A DNA stretch of 64,000 nucleotides from Bosea sp. F3-2. Its GTDB lineage: Bacteria; Pseudomonadota; Alphaproteobacteria; Rhizobiales; Beijerinckiaceae. The position numbers were made by a program, and so were the translations under genes. Below are positions 18,266 to 26,648 of this stretch, piece after piece. The first letter of the stretch is position 1; every line of letters begins with the position of its first letter. Location of the stretch: assembly GCF_008253865.1 (NCBI RefSeq), contig NZ_CP042331.1:3224001-3288000 (forward strand), in the 5' to 3' direction. The notes under the pieces were generated by a model. That model did no database searches, was not told where the DNA came from, and saw only the letters and a program-made list of their open reading frames with translations.

Positions 18266-19179
18266 CCCCGCCCCGCACAGGAGCAGCGACAGGTTCTGCC
18301 ACGGCAGGAAGAGGTCCTCACGGGGACGGTGTGAGACGAGATCGTAATGTCCGCAGCCTCTGCCGCGCGACGGCGGCAAGAGCGCCCGAAAGATTGGTCC
18401 GCCTCATCCTCTTACCCCATCATGGGGCGGCCACTGCGCCGACCCCGGAGAGAAGCGCGACCCCGTGCGGCGACCTCACACCGAAATGCCCCCGAGGAGG
18501 AACCGACCGCAGCTGGACGCGATCCGCACTGCCGTCGTCACCGCTGGCACAACCGGCGGTCGATCGGTGCCGCCTCTTGACTTAAACCGCGATAGAGAAG
18601 TGGACATTACGCACTGACGGGTCGGCTGGCAGCTCTCGACCGAAGTGGGACATAGTCGCCCGCTAGCGCTGTGATCGAAAACGGCCCATTCAGGACTTTG
18701 GAAATGTCCTCTAACGGATAAGCCCTGCGACGCTACTCGGCAGCCGATGACTAGGGTGCTGAAAAAGGCGCCGAACGATGCCTTCAATCTGGGACTGGAA
18801 TCCGGCTTTGAAACGCCTCGGTGTGTCTTCAGGCGGGGTCATACCCCCGTATATATTGCGCGGTTTTTGTTCATGGAGAATGATCCGTCTGCGGTTGTCG
18901 TTCGAGACCAAATGATCACCGCATTCCGGAGTGTGTCTTGCTCTGCCCATTTTGCAGGACGCATTGAGCCGCCGCATCTATGATGCGGCGGCTTCTTGCT
19001 GATAGTTTTGCGAGGAATTCTCTGTAGAGCTTCTGTCTTTTGTCTGAGAAACGACGTCGTGGCACGCTCCCCTCAAGAGATTCACTGCAGTTGTAGTGTG
19101 GGCAGATCACTCCTCTGGATGGGTGAAAGACAAATACCGTTTTGCTCCAGCTTTGCGATTTGGCCATGGAGAGCCCAGC
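18266..19179. other. Gene-free stretch downstream of the IS110 transposase
   Basis: About 910 bases. The first 150-200 bases probably belong to the non-coding end of the IS110 element, which in this family can encode a bridge RNA. The rest shows no recognisable gene; a 78-codon frame at 18747-18983 runs into a hairpin and was not accepted. A strong hairpin lies at 18967-18993. Confidence 0.5.
18967..18993. repeat. Perfect 12-bp inverted repeat with 3-base loop (hairpin)
   Basis: AGCCGCCGCATC and its exact complement are separated by TAT. The stem is GC-rich and followed by TCTTGC, with no long T run, so it is at best a weak intrinsic terminator. No gene ends beside it, so it may be a relic or the end of an unrecognised element. 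Confidence 0.6.
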
Positions 19180-20916
19180 ATGTCGAAACGCAACGTCGCC
19201 GAACTGATCGTCGAAACGTTGGGCCGTGCCCGAGTCGAGCGGATCTATGGCGTGGTCGGCGACAGCCTGAACGGGCTGACGGAGGCGTTGCGCCAAGCCG
19301 GCACGATCGAATGGGTCCACGTGCGACATGAGGAAGTCGCGGCTTTTGCCGCCGCCGGTGAATCTCAAATCACCGGCGAACTCGCTGTCTGCGCCGGATC
19401 CTGCGGGCCGGGCAATCTCCATCTGATCAACGGCCTCTACGACGCGCAGCGCAGCCGTACGCCAGTGCTAGCCATCGCCGCTCAAATTCCGTCGGCGGAG
19501 ATTGGTGGCGGCTACTTCCAGGAAACGCACCCGCAGAATCTATTCCGCGAATGCAGCGTCTATTGCGAGACGATCTCAGACCCGAGCCAAATGCCCTATG
19601 TGCTGGAGAACGCCATACGAGCCGCGGTCGGAGAACGTGGCGTCGCCGTTGTCGTGATCCCGGGCGACATCGCGCTGAAGGAGGCGCCCGAGCGCGCCGT
19701 TGCACCCGCCGAGGGCCTGCTGCCGCCGCAACCAATCGTCAAGCCTGGCGATGCGCAGGTCGAATCCCTTGCCAACCTGCTCAACAACGCGAAGCGGGTG
19801 ACGCTCTTGTGCGGGCGCGGTTGCGCGCATGCGCGTGGGCAGCTGATGCAGCTCGCGGAGATGCTGAAGGCGCCCATCGTGCATGCGTTGGGCGGGAAGG
19901 AGCATGTCGAATACGACAATCCCTATGATGTCGGAATGACCGGGTTCATAGGGTTCTCCTCCGGCTATGCAGCGATGCATGCCTGCGATCTGCTGCTGAT
20001 GCTGGGCACCGACTTTCCTTACAAGCAGTTCCTCCCGAGCGGCGTGACAATCTCGCAAGTCGATATCCGGGCGTCGCAGCTGGGGCGGCGGTGCAAGCTC
20101 GATCTCGGCGTCGTCGGCGATGTCGGAGCGACCCTCGACGCTCTGCTGCCGCGTCTCATCGAGAAGCAGGACCGGAAGCATCTCGACGATAGTCTCGCCC
20201 ACTACCGGCGCTCGCGGGAAGGCCTCGACACATTGGCGCGCGGGACGCCGGGCCGCAGACCGATTCATCCGCAATATCTGGCGAAAGTCGTAAGCGACCA
20301 GGCAGCACAGGATGCCGTCTTCACCTTCGATGTCGGCACGCCGACAATCTGGGCCGCGCGCTATCTCATGATGAACGGCAGGCGTCGGCTGGTCGGCTCG
20401 CTCGTGCACGGATCAATGGCCAATGCCATGCCACAAGCTATCGGCATCCAGGCGGCACAACCCGGTCGGCAGATCATCTCGCTCTCGGGCGATGGCGGCT
20501 TCACCATGTTGATGGGCGATCTGATCACTCTCAAGCAGCAGAAGCTGCCGGTGAAGGTGGTCATTTTCAACAATGGGACGCTCGGCTTCGTTGCGCTGGA
20601 AATGAAGGCTGCGGGCTTCGTCGAACTGGGCACCAATCTGGAGAATCCGGATTTCGCTGCGATGGCGCGAGCCATGGGCATTCACGCGGCCAGGGTGGAG
20701 GATCCAGGTGACCTGCCGGGCGCGGTCGCGGATATGTTTCGTCATGACGGGCCTGCCGTCCTCGACGTGGTGACCGCCACCCAGGAGCTCTCGATACCGC
20801 CGACCATTTCGCTGGAACAGGCGAAGGGCTTCGGGCTGTGGGCGCTGCGGGCCGTCATGAGTGGGCGGGGCGACGAGGTCGTGGATCTCGCGAAACAGAA
20901 TCTGCTGCCGCGCTGA
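19180..20916 (+). CDS. poxB: Pyruvate dehydrogenase (quinone) / pyruvate oxidase
   Basis: A 578-residue TPP- and FAD-dependent enzyme that oxidises pyruvate to acetate and CO2 and passes electrons to membrane ubiquinone. Very close to E. coli PoxB along its whole length: RIYGVVGDSLNGLTEALRQ, HEEVAAFAA with the catalytic Glu, the shared core VCAGSCGPGNLHLINGL, SGYFQETHPQ-like GGGYFQETHP, a central FAD domain, and the GDGGFTML...FNNGTLGF TPP site. The C-terminus (FGLWALRAVMSGRGDEVVDL) corresponds to the PoxB membrane-binding tail region. ATG 19180 follows GGAGAG. A single gene closed by a hairpin terminator. Confidence 0.95.
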   Translation: MSKRNVAELIVETLGRARVERIYGVVGDSLNGLTEALRQAGTIEWVHVRHEEVAAFAAAGESQITGELAVCAGSCGPGNLHLINGLYDAQRSRTPVLAIAAQIPSAEIGGGYFQETHPQNLFRECSVYCETISDPSQMPYVLENAIRAAVGERGVAVVVIPGDIALKEAPERAVAPAEGLLPPQPIVKPGDAQVESLANLLNNAKRVTLLCGRGCAHARGQLMQLAEMLKAPIVHALGGKEHVEYDNPYDVGMTGFIGFSSGYAAMHACDLLLMLGTDFPYKQFLPSGVTISQVDIRASQLGRRCKLDLGVVGDVGATLDALLPRLIEKQDRKHLDDSLAHYRRSREGLDTLARGTPGRRPIHPQYLAKVVSDQAAQDAVFTFDVGTPTIWAARYLMMNGRRRLVGSLVHGSMANAMPQAIGIQAAQPGRQIISLSGDGGFTMLMGDLITLKQQKLPVKVVIFNNGTLGFVALEMKAAGFVELGTNLENPDFAAMARAMGIHAARVEDPGDLPGAVADMFRHDGPAVLDVVTATQELSIPPTISLEQAKGFGLWALRAVMSGRGDEVVDLAKQNLLPR

Positions 20917-20992
20917 AGCTCCCTTGAATATGCGATCGCCAGACGAGGCCAGTGTCGGTGTCCGGCGCAGCGGGGTCGCGGCGACATGACAG

Positions 20993-21021
20993 AGCGAGGG
21001 CGGATCATGTCCGCCCTCGCT
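20993..21021 (+). terminator. Hairpin terminator downstream of poxB
   Basis: AGCGAGGGCGGA (20993-21004) pairs perfectly with TCCGCCCTCGCT (21010-21021) across a 5-base loop, 76 bases after the poxB stop. The stem is strong but the T tract is weak. Confidence 0.65.
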
Positions 21022-21049
21022 CCACGACGGCTTAGAAGGCACAGAAGCC

Positions 21050-21231
21050 CGTCAGCCCTCGATGAAGGCGAGCTCAACGGGCATTACGAGGCGAACGACC
21101 TCTCGTCATGGCTCGCCTCCAACCCCGTCGATGTGCTCGCGGCCAATCTCCACCTTCCGCGCCAGACTGCCGAGAAGCTGCGACGCCGGCCGCGTTTCGC
21201 GATCCCCGGAGCGCGGTCGCCTGCAGCCTGA
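21050..21231 (+). pseudogene. C-terminal remnant of a cupin (oxalate-decarboxylase-like) protein
   Basis: The frame ending at 21231 reads ANDLSSWLASNPVDVLAANL and then HLPRQTAEKLRRRPRFAIPG. This resembles the closing helices of bicupin oxalate-decarboxylase-type proteins (pattern: ISLxxWxxxxPPxxVxxHLNLPxxxxxxLPxxKPxVVP). The metal-binding cupin barrel that should precede it is absent. It begins just after the poxB terminator and has no good start, so it is probably a deletion relic. Assignment rests on pattern recall only. Confidence 0.45.
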
Positions 21232-21381
21232 GCCCCATCAAAGGAGGCGCGCGGGTTTTCCGCTGCAGGACTGCCTCATCTCGCCTCCCGATCGCCTTTA
21301 CCGCATCCGAGTCCCGCCGCCATCGCACCCGATCGGCGCGCGAGGACAAACGAAGACCAACGGCGATTGGCCCCAATGGCG

Positions 21382-22344
21382 TCAGGGGATAAGCAGCAGC
21401 TTCCCTGTCGTTGCGCGGCTCTCGATCGCAGAATGGGCAGTTTCGACTTCGGACAGTGCAAAGCTGGTAGCGGGAGAAATGCGCAGCCGCCCTTCGCGAA
21501 CCCATTCGAACAGTCGCAATGTGCGGGAGCGCAGCAGCTCGGGCGTGTAAATATGGTCGAAGAAGACGGCGTATCCGAGCTTGATGCTCTTGGGCAGCGA
21601 CATGATCGGCACCGTAGTCTGCGAGCCCAAGACGGGGCCGAACCAGCAGAAGGTGCCCGAGCGGCGGAGCGCAGCCAGCGAACCTTCAAAAGTCGCGGGC
21701 CCCGATCCATCGAAGACGACATGGACGCCTTCGCCTCCCGACAACCGGATTGCTTCTTCAGCGAAAGCCCCCTCCGCATCAACGATCACATGATCCGCGC
21801 CTGCAGCCTTCGCTGCCGCGACTTTGGCTTCGCTCGACACCCTTCCGATAACGATCCCGCCGCGCATCTTGATGATTTGGCTGAGGAGCTGGCCGACGCC
21901 GCCGGCTGCGGCATGCACCAGGGCGATGTCTCCCTCCTGCACCGGATAGAAGTCGGTGGCAAAATGACTGGCGGTAAGGCCCTGCATCATCAGCGAGGCG
22001 GCCGTCCGATCGTCGATGAAGTCCGGTAGCGGCACGAAGGAAGTGGCACGCCCGACGACACGCTCCGCGTAGCTGCCGGGGACATAAACCCAGGCAACAC
22101 GCTGGCCGACGGTAAGACCCGTCACTCCTTCGCCGAGTTCGACGATCCTGCCAGCCCCTTCGACGCCCATCGCGTGCGGGAGCGGCACCTCGAGCATCCC
22201 GCGACGAATGCCGATATCCATAAAGTTGACGCCGCTGGCGGCAACATCGACCGCGATCTCTCCCGGGCCGGGCTTTGCATCAGGGCGTTCGACGATCTTC
22301 AGAACATCAGTTCCTCCGACGGCAGTCATGACAGCGGTTTTCAT
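21382..22344 (-). CDS. NADPH:quinone oxidoreductase (zeta-crystallin-like MDR family)
   Basis: A 320-residue medium-chain dehydrogenase/reductase without catalytic zinc ligands. N-terminal GroES-like fold (PGPGEIAVDVAASGVNFMDI, HAMGVEGAGRIVELGEGVTG), then Rossmann nucleotide-binding region VHAAAGGVGQLLSQIIK. NFxD and GVExAG are typical of quinone oxidoreductases. It reduces quinones or activated alkenes with NADPH in the cytosol. A TetR gene lies 51 bases upstream on the same strand side, and an operator-like dyad sits between them, so control by that TetR protein is likely. Confidence 0.92.
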   Translation of the reverse strand: MKTAVMTAVGGTDVLKIVERPDAKPGPGEIAVDVAASGVNFMDIGIRRGMLEVPLPHAMGVEGAGRIVELGEGVTGLTVGQRVAWVYVPGSYAERVVGRATSFVPLPDFIDDRTAASLMMQGLTASHFATDFYPVQEGDIALVHAAAGGVGQLLSQIIKMRGGIVIGRVSSEAKVAAAKAAGADHVIVDAEGAFAEEAIRLSGGEGVHVVFDGSGPATFEGSLAALRRSGTFCWFGPVLGSQTTVPIMSLPKSIKLGYAVFFDHIYTPELLRSRTLRLFEWVREGRLRISPATSFALSEVETAHSAIESRATTGKLLLIP

Positions 22345-22360
22345 CTTGCGTTCCTTTTAT

Positions 22361-22384
22361 TTGAATGATCGTTCCATAACGTCA
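22361..22384 (-). promoter_or_regulatory. TetR operator candidate upstream of the quinone oxidoreductase
   Basis: GAATGATCGTTC at 22363-22374 is a near-perfect dyad of the GAAyGATCrTTC type known for many TetR-family sites, 19 bases before the oxidoreductase start. The 24-base block from 22361 recurs with 20 identities at 33198-33221. Confidence 0.55.
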
Positions 22385-22395
22385 CAAAAAAGGGG

Positions 22396-22962
22396 TTACT
22401 TCAGCGCTCGTATGGTCAGTTCGGCGATCGCTGCAACATGTTCGCGGCTGGCGCCCGATCGCGCTGCGATACGCATGCTTGCAATCGCGCTCAGAAGGAA
22501 TGTAGCGAGTTGTGAGATTCCCAGTCCGGTGCCGACGTCACCTTGAGCTTTCGCTTTAATCAGCGCCTCCACGACAGCCTCGTTGAGGTATCTGCCGAAC
22601 GTTTCGCGAATTTCCACGAGGTCCGGCTGAGAGCACCCGAACTCGACGATCGACCCTATCCCGAGGCAACCGAGCGAGGCCTGGCTGACCACGCGGTCCA
22701 GCATGGCGCGGATCCCGTCGATTCCTCGGTCGCAGCTGGCGAGCATATCGCGATGGGCTCGGGTCTCGTTCTCGGAGTATTGGGCGAGAGCTGCGCGGTA
22801 GAGCCCCCATTTGTCGCCGAACGTGTCGTAGATGCTCTGCCGGCCGATACCCATCGCATCCACGAGCATCCGGGCCGACGTACCCTCATAGCCGTGCTCC
22901 CGGAACACCGCCACGGCCGCGCTCACCGCATTGTCGACATCGAACTCTTTCGCTCTGCCCAT
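22396..22962 (-). CDS. TetR-family transcriptional regulator (adjacent to quinone oxidoreductase)
   Basis: About 188 residues from ATG 22962 (ATG 22971 also possible). N-terminal HTH: AVAVFREHGYEGTSARMLVD, IGRQSIYDTFGDKWGLYRAA. The C-terminal ligand domain has the CLGIGSIVEFG segment seen in TetR proteins controlling oxidoreductases and electrophile responses; the single cysteine at CLGIG could sense reactive compounds (inference). Same strand as, and upstream of, the oxidoreductase gene; the two may be partly co-transcribed, with dyads before each gene. Confidence 0.9.
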   Translation of the reverse strand: MGRAKEFDVDNAVSAAVAVFREHGYEGTSARMLVDAMGIGRQSIYDTFGDKWGLYRAALAQYSENETRAHRDMLASCDRGIDGIRAMLDRVVSQASLGCLGIGSIVEFGCSQPDLVEIRETFGRYLNEAVVEALIKAKAQGDVGTGLGISQLATFLLSAIASMRIAARSGASREHVAAIAELTIRALK

Positions 22963-22980
22963 ACCGCACAAATAGGATAT

Positions 22981-22996
22981 TTGACCGAACGTTCAA
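22981..22996 (-). promoter_or_regulatory. Autoregulatory TetR operator candidate
   Basis: TTGACCGAACGTTCAA includes the perfect 8-base palindrome GAACGTTC at 22987-22994, which shares its half-site (GAACG/CGTTC) with the dyad before the oxidoreductase. It lies about 20 bases before the TetR start. Confidence 0.5.
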
Positions 22997-23004
22997 GATT
23001 TTTC

Positions 23005-23673
23005 TTACCAGCGCCCTTGCGGCACGACAGCCAGAGCGAAAACCTGCCACCGCCGCGCAAAGGCATGTTCGACCGCAGCCGCGCTCGCGAAGTTTCCTGA
23101 CCACTTCAGTCTGTTGGCCTCGCCATCGAGCAGATCGATGAGAATCTCACAGGCTTCCTCGACGGTTCTTGCGTTCCAGCCCGAACGGGGCGTGGCCGCT
23201 TCGATCGCCCGGCGCAAAGGCTCGAGAGAGGTCGTCGCCCATTCCATGAGCTTTTGCCGCAAATGCGATGAAGTCGCTGCCTCCAGCGCGACGGCGGAGT
23301 ACAAGGCCGAGTAGCTGGGAGACGACGAGAAGCCGAAATATGCGCGGGCTATCGATTGCAACGCGTCAATGGGATCCCCGGACGCTCCGCCGGCATCGCG
23401 CATCGATCGCTTGAAGCGTTCGACATCCCGATCGACGACCGCTTCGAGCAATGCAAGCTTATTGGGAAAGCGGTTGTAGACAGTGTGCTTCGACCATTTC
23501 AGCGTATCCGCGATCTCGTCGATCGACGCGCCTGCATAGCCGCGCTCGCAGAAGAGCGCCCTCGCAATGTCCAGAAGGGCCTCGGTTTTCGCTGCCGCCT
23601 GCGCCTTTGTCGGTCGCCCTGCCCCCGTTCGCGAATTCACAATCGTCGCTCCCGCAAAACCGGCTGGTTGCAT
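23005..23673 (-). CDS. TetR-family transcriptional regulator (divergent from ABC-F/MFS genes)
   Basis: A 222-residue TetR protein. After a basic, disordered start (NSRTGAGRPTKAQAAAK), the HTH reads ALFCERGYAGASIDEIADTL followed by KWSKHTVYNRFPNKLALLEA. The C-terminal domain of about 140 residues resembles TetR_C regions of the AcrR/efflux type (RAYFGFSSSPSYSALYSAVA). It faces the ABC-F gene across a perfect inverted repeat that overlaps both putative -10 boxes, so it probably represses both itself and the resistance genes. It differs clearly from the neighbouring TetR. Confidence 0.92.
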   Translation of the reverse strand: MQPAGFAGATIVNSRTGAGRPTKAQAAAKTEALLDIARALFCERGYAGASIDEIADTLKWSKHTVYNRFPNKLALLEAVVDRDVERFKRSMRDAGGASGDPIDALQSIARAYFGFSSSPSYSALYSAVALEAATSSHLRQKLMEWATTSLEPLRRAIEAATPRSGWNARTVEEACEILIDLLDGEANRLKWSGNFASAAAVEHAFARRWQVFALAVVPQGRW

Positions 23674-23682
23674 CGCAACTCC

Positions 23683-23722
23683 TCCCTATATAATAGCACG
23701 TTAAAGTGCTATTATATAGGGA
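23683..23722. promoter_or_regulatory. Perfect 17-bp inverted repeat overlapping two divergent promoters
   Basis: TCCCTATATAATAGCAC (23683-23699) and its exact complement (23706-23722) flank GTTAAA. Each arm holds a TATAAT: 23689-23694 for the rightward ABC-F gene, and 23711-23716 on the minus strand for the TetR gene. A dimeric or two-dimer TetR repressor here would shut both promoters. The -35 boxes are weak (TTGCAT near 23669 for the rightward direction, with a short spacer). Confidence 0.8.
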
Positions 23723-23736
23723 CGGTCTCGGAGCGA

Positions 23737-25365
23737 ATGGTCTCGATTAGCGCATCTGACCTGAGCTGGACGACACCTGACGGGCGTTTCGTGCTGAAAG
23801 GGCTCGATCTTCAGCTCGGCCGCGAGAGGGTCGGACTTGTCGGCCGCAATGGAGTTGGCAAGACCACGCTGCTCCAGCTTCTTGCCGGCAAACGCAGCGG
23901 TGCGGGCGGCAGCGTGACGATCGACGGCCGGGTCTGCCTCATGCGGCAGGACGTACAGGTCGCGGTCGAGGCGACGATCGCCGATCTCTTCGGGGTCAGG
24001 GACGCTCTCGCAGTGCTGCGGCGGGCGGAGCTCGGTACGGCGAGCGTCGAGGAGCTTGGCGAGGCCGACTGGACGCTCGAGGAGCGAATGCGGCAAGCTT
24101 TCGCCCAGGTCGAGCTGGATGTCGATGGATCGACTTTGCTGCGCATGCTGTCTGGCGGTCAGCAGACACGGGCCAGGCTTGCGGCGGCCATTTTCGAACA
24201 ACCCGATTTCATATTTCTGGATGAGCCGACCAACAATCTCGACCGCGAAGGTCGAGGAGCCCTGCTCCGTTTCGTCGATCAGTGGACGATGGGGCTGGTC
24301 GCGGCAAGCCATGATCGCGAGCTGCTGGAAAAGATGGACGCCATCATCGAGCTGACCACGATCGGGGCTTCGCGGTATGGGGGCAACTGGAGCCAGTACA
24401 TGGCGCGTAAGGCCGTCGAGCTCGAAGCTGCCGAGCACGATCTCGCCGACGCGCAAAAGAGGCGCGCGGACACCGAGCGAAAGGCACAGCTCGCGAATGA
24501 ACGCAAAGCCAGGCGGGATGCCGCGGGATCGCGCAAGGCAGCCCGTGGCGACATACCGCGCATCCTGACAGGCGCACGCAAGAATGCGGCCCAAGCCAGC
24601 GGCGGCAGCGGCGCTCGTCTCAACGAGAAACTTTCGGTGCAGGCCGCGGAAGCAGTCACGGCCGCGCAGGCGAAAATGGAGGTGCTTCAGCGGCTATCGA
24701 TCGCCCTGCCCCCGACCGGGCTGCACGCTGATCGACGGGTCCTCGAGCTGCTCGCCGTCGCTGCGGGATACGAACGGGAACGCCCCCTCCTGGAGGGCCT
24801 CGAACTCACAATCGTTGGGCCGGAACGCGTCGCCCTCGCCGGCCGCAACGGTATCGGAAAGAGCACCGTATTGAAGGTTGTCTCGGGCGCCCTCACGCCA
24901 CTCGCGGGTCAAGTGCGCGTGGGGACTCCGACGGTCATGGTCGATCAGCAGGTGTCCTTCCTGGACCCCGCGCGATCGATTCTCGCGAACTTCCGCGTTC
25001 TCAACCCGGAGGCGAACGAGAACATGTGCAGATCCGCTCTCGCCAGCTTCCTGTTTCGCGCCGACGCCGCCTTGCAGACCGTCGGTACGCTGAGCGGAGG
25101 GCAGATGCTGAGGGCGGGCCTCGCCTGCCGTCTGGGCGGCCCGAGACCGCCGCAGTTCCTCATTCTCGACGAGCCCACCAACCATCTCGATATCGAGTCC
25201 GTGACTGCCATCGAGGCGGCCCTCGCGACATATGACGGTGCATTGCTGGTTGTCAGCCACGATGGGACCTTCCTCCGCAATATCTCCATCCAGCGCATCG
25301 TTGATCTCGATGCGATCACCGCCCATCGCAGAGGCCTCGAGGATGGGCTGGAGAAATTCCGATGA
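23737..25365 (+). CDS. ABC-F family ATPase (ribosome-protection/translation-factor type)
   Basis: A 542-residue cytosolic protein with two ABC domains and no membrane segment. Domain 1: Walker A GRNGVGKTT, signature LSGGQQTRARLAAA, Walker B FIFLDEPTNNLD. A linker rich in charged residues (EAAEHDLADAQKRRADTERK) corresponds to the P-site tRNA interaction motif. Domain 2: Walker A GRNGIGKST, signature LSGGQMLRAGLA, Walker B FLILDEPTNHLD. ABC-F proteins bind the ribosomal E site; some dislodge antibiotics, others rescue stalled translation. ATG 23737 is preferred (GGAG just before it); longer frames run into the operator. Coupled by ATGA to the MFS gene and controlled by the divergent TetR (inferred). 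Confidence 0.92.
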   Translation: MVSISASDLSWTTPDGRFVLKGLDLQLGRERVGLVGRNGVGKTTLLQLLAGKRSGAGGSVTIDGRVCLMRQDVQVAVEATIADLFGVRDALAVLRRAELGTASVEELGEADWTLEERMRQAFAQVELDVDGSTLLRMLSGGQQTRARLAAAIFEQPDFIFLDEPTNNLDREGRGALLRFVDQWTMGLVAASHDRELLEKMDAIIELTTIGASRYGGNWSQYMARKAVELEAAEHDLADAQKRRADTERKAQLANERKARRDAAGSRKAARGDIPRILTGARKNAAQASGGSGARLNEKLSVQAAEAVTAAQAKMEVLQRLSIALPPTGLHADRRVLELLAVAAGYERERPLLEGLELTIVGPERVALAGRNGIGKSTVLKVVSGALTPLAGQVRVGTPTVMVDQQVSFLDPARSILANFRVLNPEANENMCRSALASFLFRADAALQTVGTLSGGQMLRAGLACRLGGPRPPQFLILDEPTNHLDIESVTAIEAALATYDGALLVVSHDGTFLRNISIQRIVDLDAITAHRRGLEDGLEKFR

Positions 25366-26648
25366 TGCGACCTGTCTGGTTTCGATCGCTCGATGGGACG
25401 GGGCGCAGGGCGTTCTGGAGCTCCTATGCGGGCTTCACCATCGATGCGATGAATGTTCAGCTTTACGCTTTCATCCTGCCTACGCTCCTGGCGCTATGGG
25501 GGCTGACTCCCTCGGGCGCCGGGCTGCTGGCGTCGGCTGCCCTGATTTCCGGCGCCCTCGGAGGCTGGCTCGCCGGTTCCCTGTCCGACCGCATCGGCCG
25601 CATCAGGGTCCTTCGCGGCACGATCATTTGGGTGGCGGCATCCACGCTGCTGTGCGGCCTCGCCCGCGATTATGACGAGCTTCTCCTCGCACGGTTGATC
25701 CAGGGCATCGGCTTCGGCGCGGAGTGGGCTGTCGGCGTCGTGTTCATGAGCGAGATCGCACCTCCCGCCACTCGCGGCCGTATCCTCGGCACGCTGCAGA
25801 GCGCCTGGGCCGTCGGCTGGGGCCTGGCGGCTGCAACGGTGGCCATCGCCGTCGCATGGCTGCCGCCTGAAATCGGCTGGCGGGTCGTCTTCTTCGTGGC
25901 CCTCCTTCCGGCCCTGGCGTTGCTCCTGGTTCGAAAAAATATGCAGGATTCACCCGCTTTTGCGGCGACACGGCAACGGCAGAGCTGGCACAGGATCTTC
26001 TCACGAGAGGTCTGGCCCAGCACCGTGAAAGGCAGCATGCTCGCGACGGGTATGCATGGTGGGTATTGGGCCATCGCGACATGGTGGCCGACCATGCTGC
26101 GCGTGGAACGGGGGCTGACGACCGCGGAGACTGGCGTTCATACCACCGCACTGATCGGCGGCTCTCTCCTGGGATACGCGCTCGGCGCCTGGCTGACCGA
26201 TTTCGCGGGACGACGGTTGACTTTGGGAGCATTCGCGCTCGCTGGCATCGTTACCGTGCTGGCAGCCACTCAATTTCAGCTTTCGACCCATGCGCTTCTG
26301 GTGCTCACCCCGGTGCTGGGCCTGTTCGCCCTCGGAATCTACAGCACGGTCGGCCCCGTCCTTACCGAACTCTACCCGACGTCCCTGCGCGGATCGGGAT
26401 TGGGATTCTGCTACAATATCGGGCGTGGCTTCGCGGGGATCACGCCTATCGCGGTCGGAAGCAGCATCAGCGCCCTCGGCTTCAGCCAGGCGATCGGCCT
26501 CTATGTTGCGGGTTCATATGCAATGGTGCTGATCGTCGTGGTTCGGCTGCGAGAAACGCGCGGCATCGACCTGCTGACGGGCGACAGCGGGGAAAGCCAA
26601 GGCACAGAGCGAACCGCGATCGCCAGCGCGGCTCGATCAGAGGCCTAG
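25362..26648 (+). CDS. MFS transporter
   Basis: A 428-residue major-facilitator protein with about twelve membrane segments. Conserved loop 2-3 motif GWLAGSLSDRIGRIRVLRG and the RxxQGxGxGxEW pattern (LIQGIGFGAEWAVGVVFMSE) place it near the AAHS/metabolite symporter groups rather than the classical DHA drug exporters. The start ATG overlaps the ABC-F stop (ATGA, 25362-25365), so the two are made together, which supports export of the compound the ABC-F protein guards against. Import of an organic acid remains possible. The last 12 bases overlap the converging downstream gene. Confidence 0.9.
   Translation: MMRPVWFRSLDGTGRRAFWSSYAGFTIDAMNVQLYAFILPTLLALWGLTPSGAGLLASAALISGALGGWLAGSLSDRIGRIRVLRGTIIWVAASTLLCGLARDYDELLLARLIQGIGFGAEWAVGVVFMSEIAPPATRGRILGTLQSAWAVGWGLAAATVAIAVAWLPPEIGWRVVFFVALLPALALLLVRKNMQDSPAFAATRQRQSWHRIFSREVWPSTVKGSMLATGMHGGYWAIATWWPTMLRVERGLTTAETGVHTTALIGGSLLGYALGAWLTDFAGRRLTLGAFALAGIVTVLAATQFQLSTHALLVLTPVLGLFALGIYSTVGPVLTELYPTSLRGSGLGFCYNIGRGFAGITPIAVGSSISALGFSQAIGLYVAGSYAMVLIVVVRLRETRGIDLLTGDSGESQGTERTAIASAARSEA

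Noticed and set aside
18747..18983. 78-codon frame ending inside the hairpin at 18967-18993
   Set aside because: No ribosome-binding site or family match, and the stop lies within the stem; a competing minus-strand frame is equally open.
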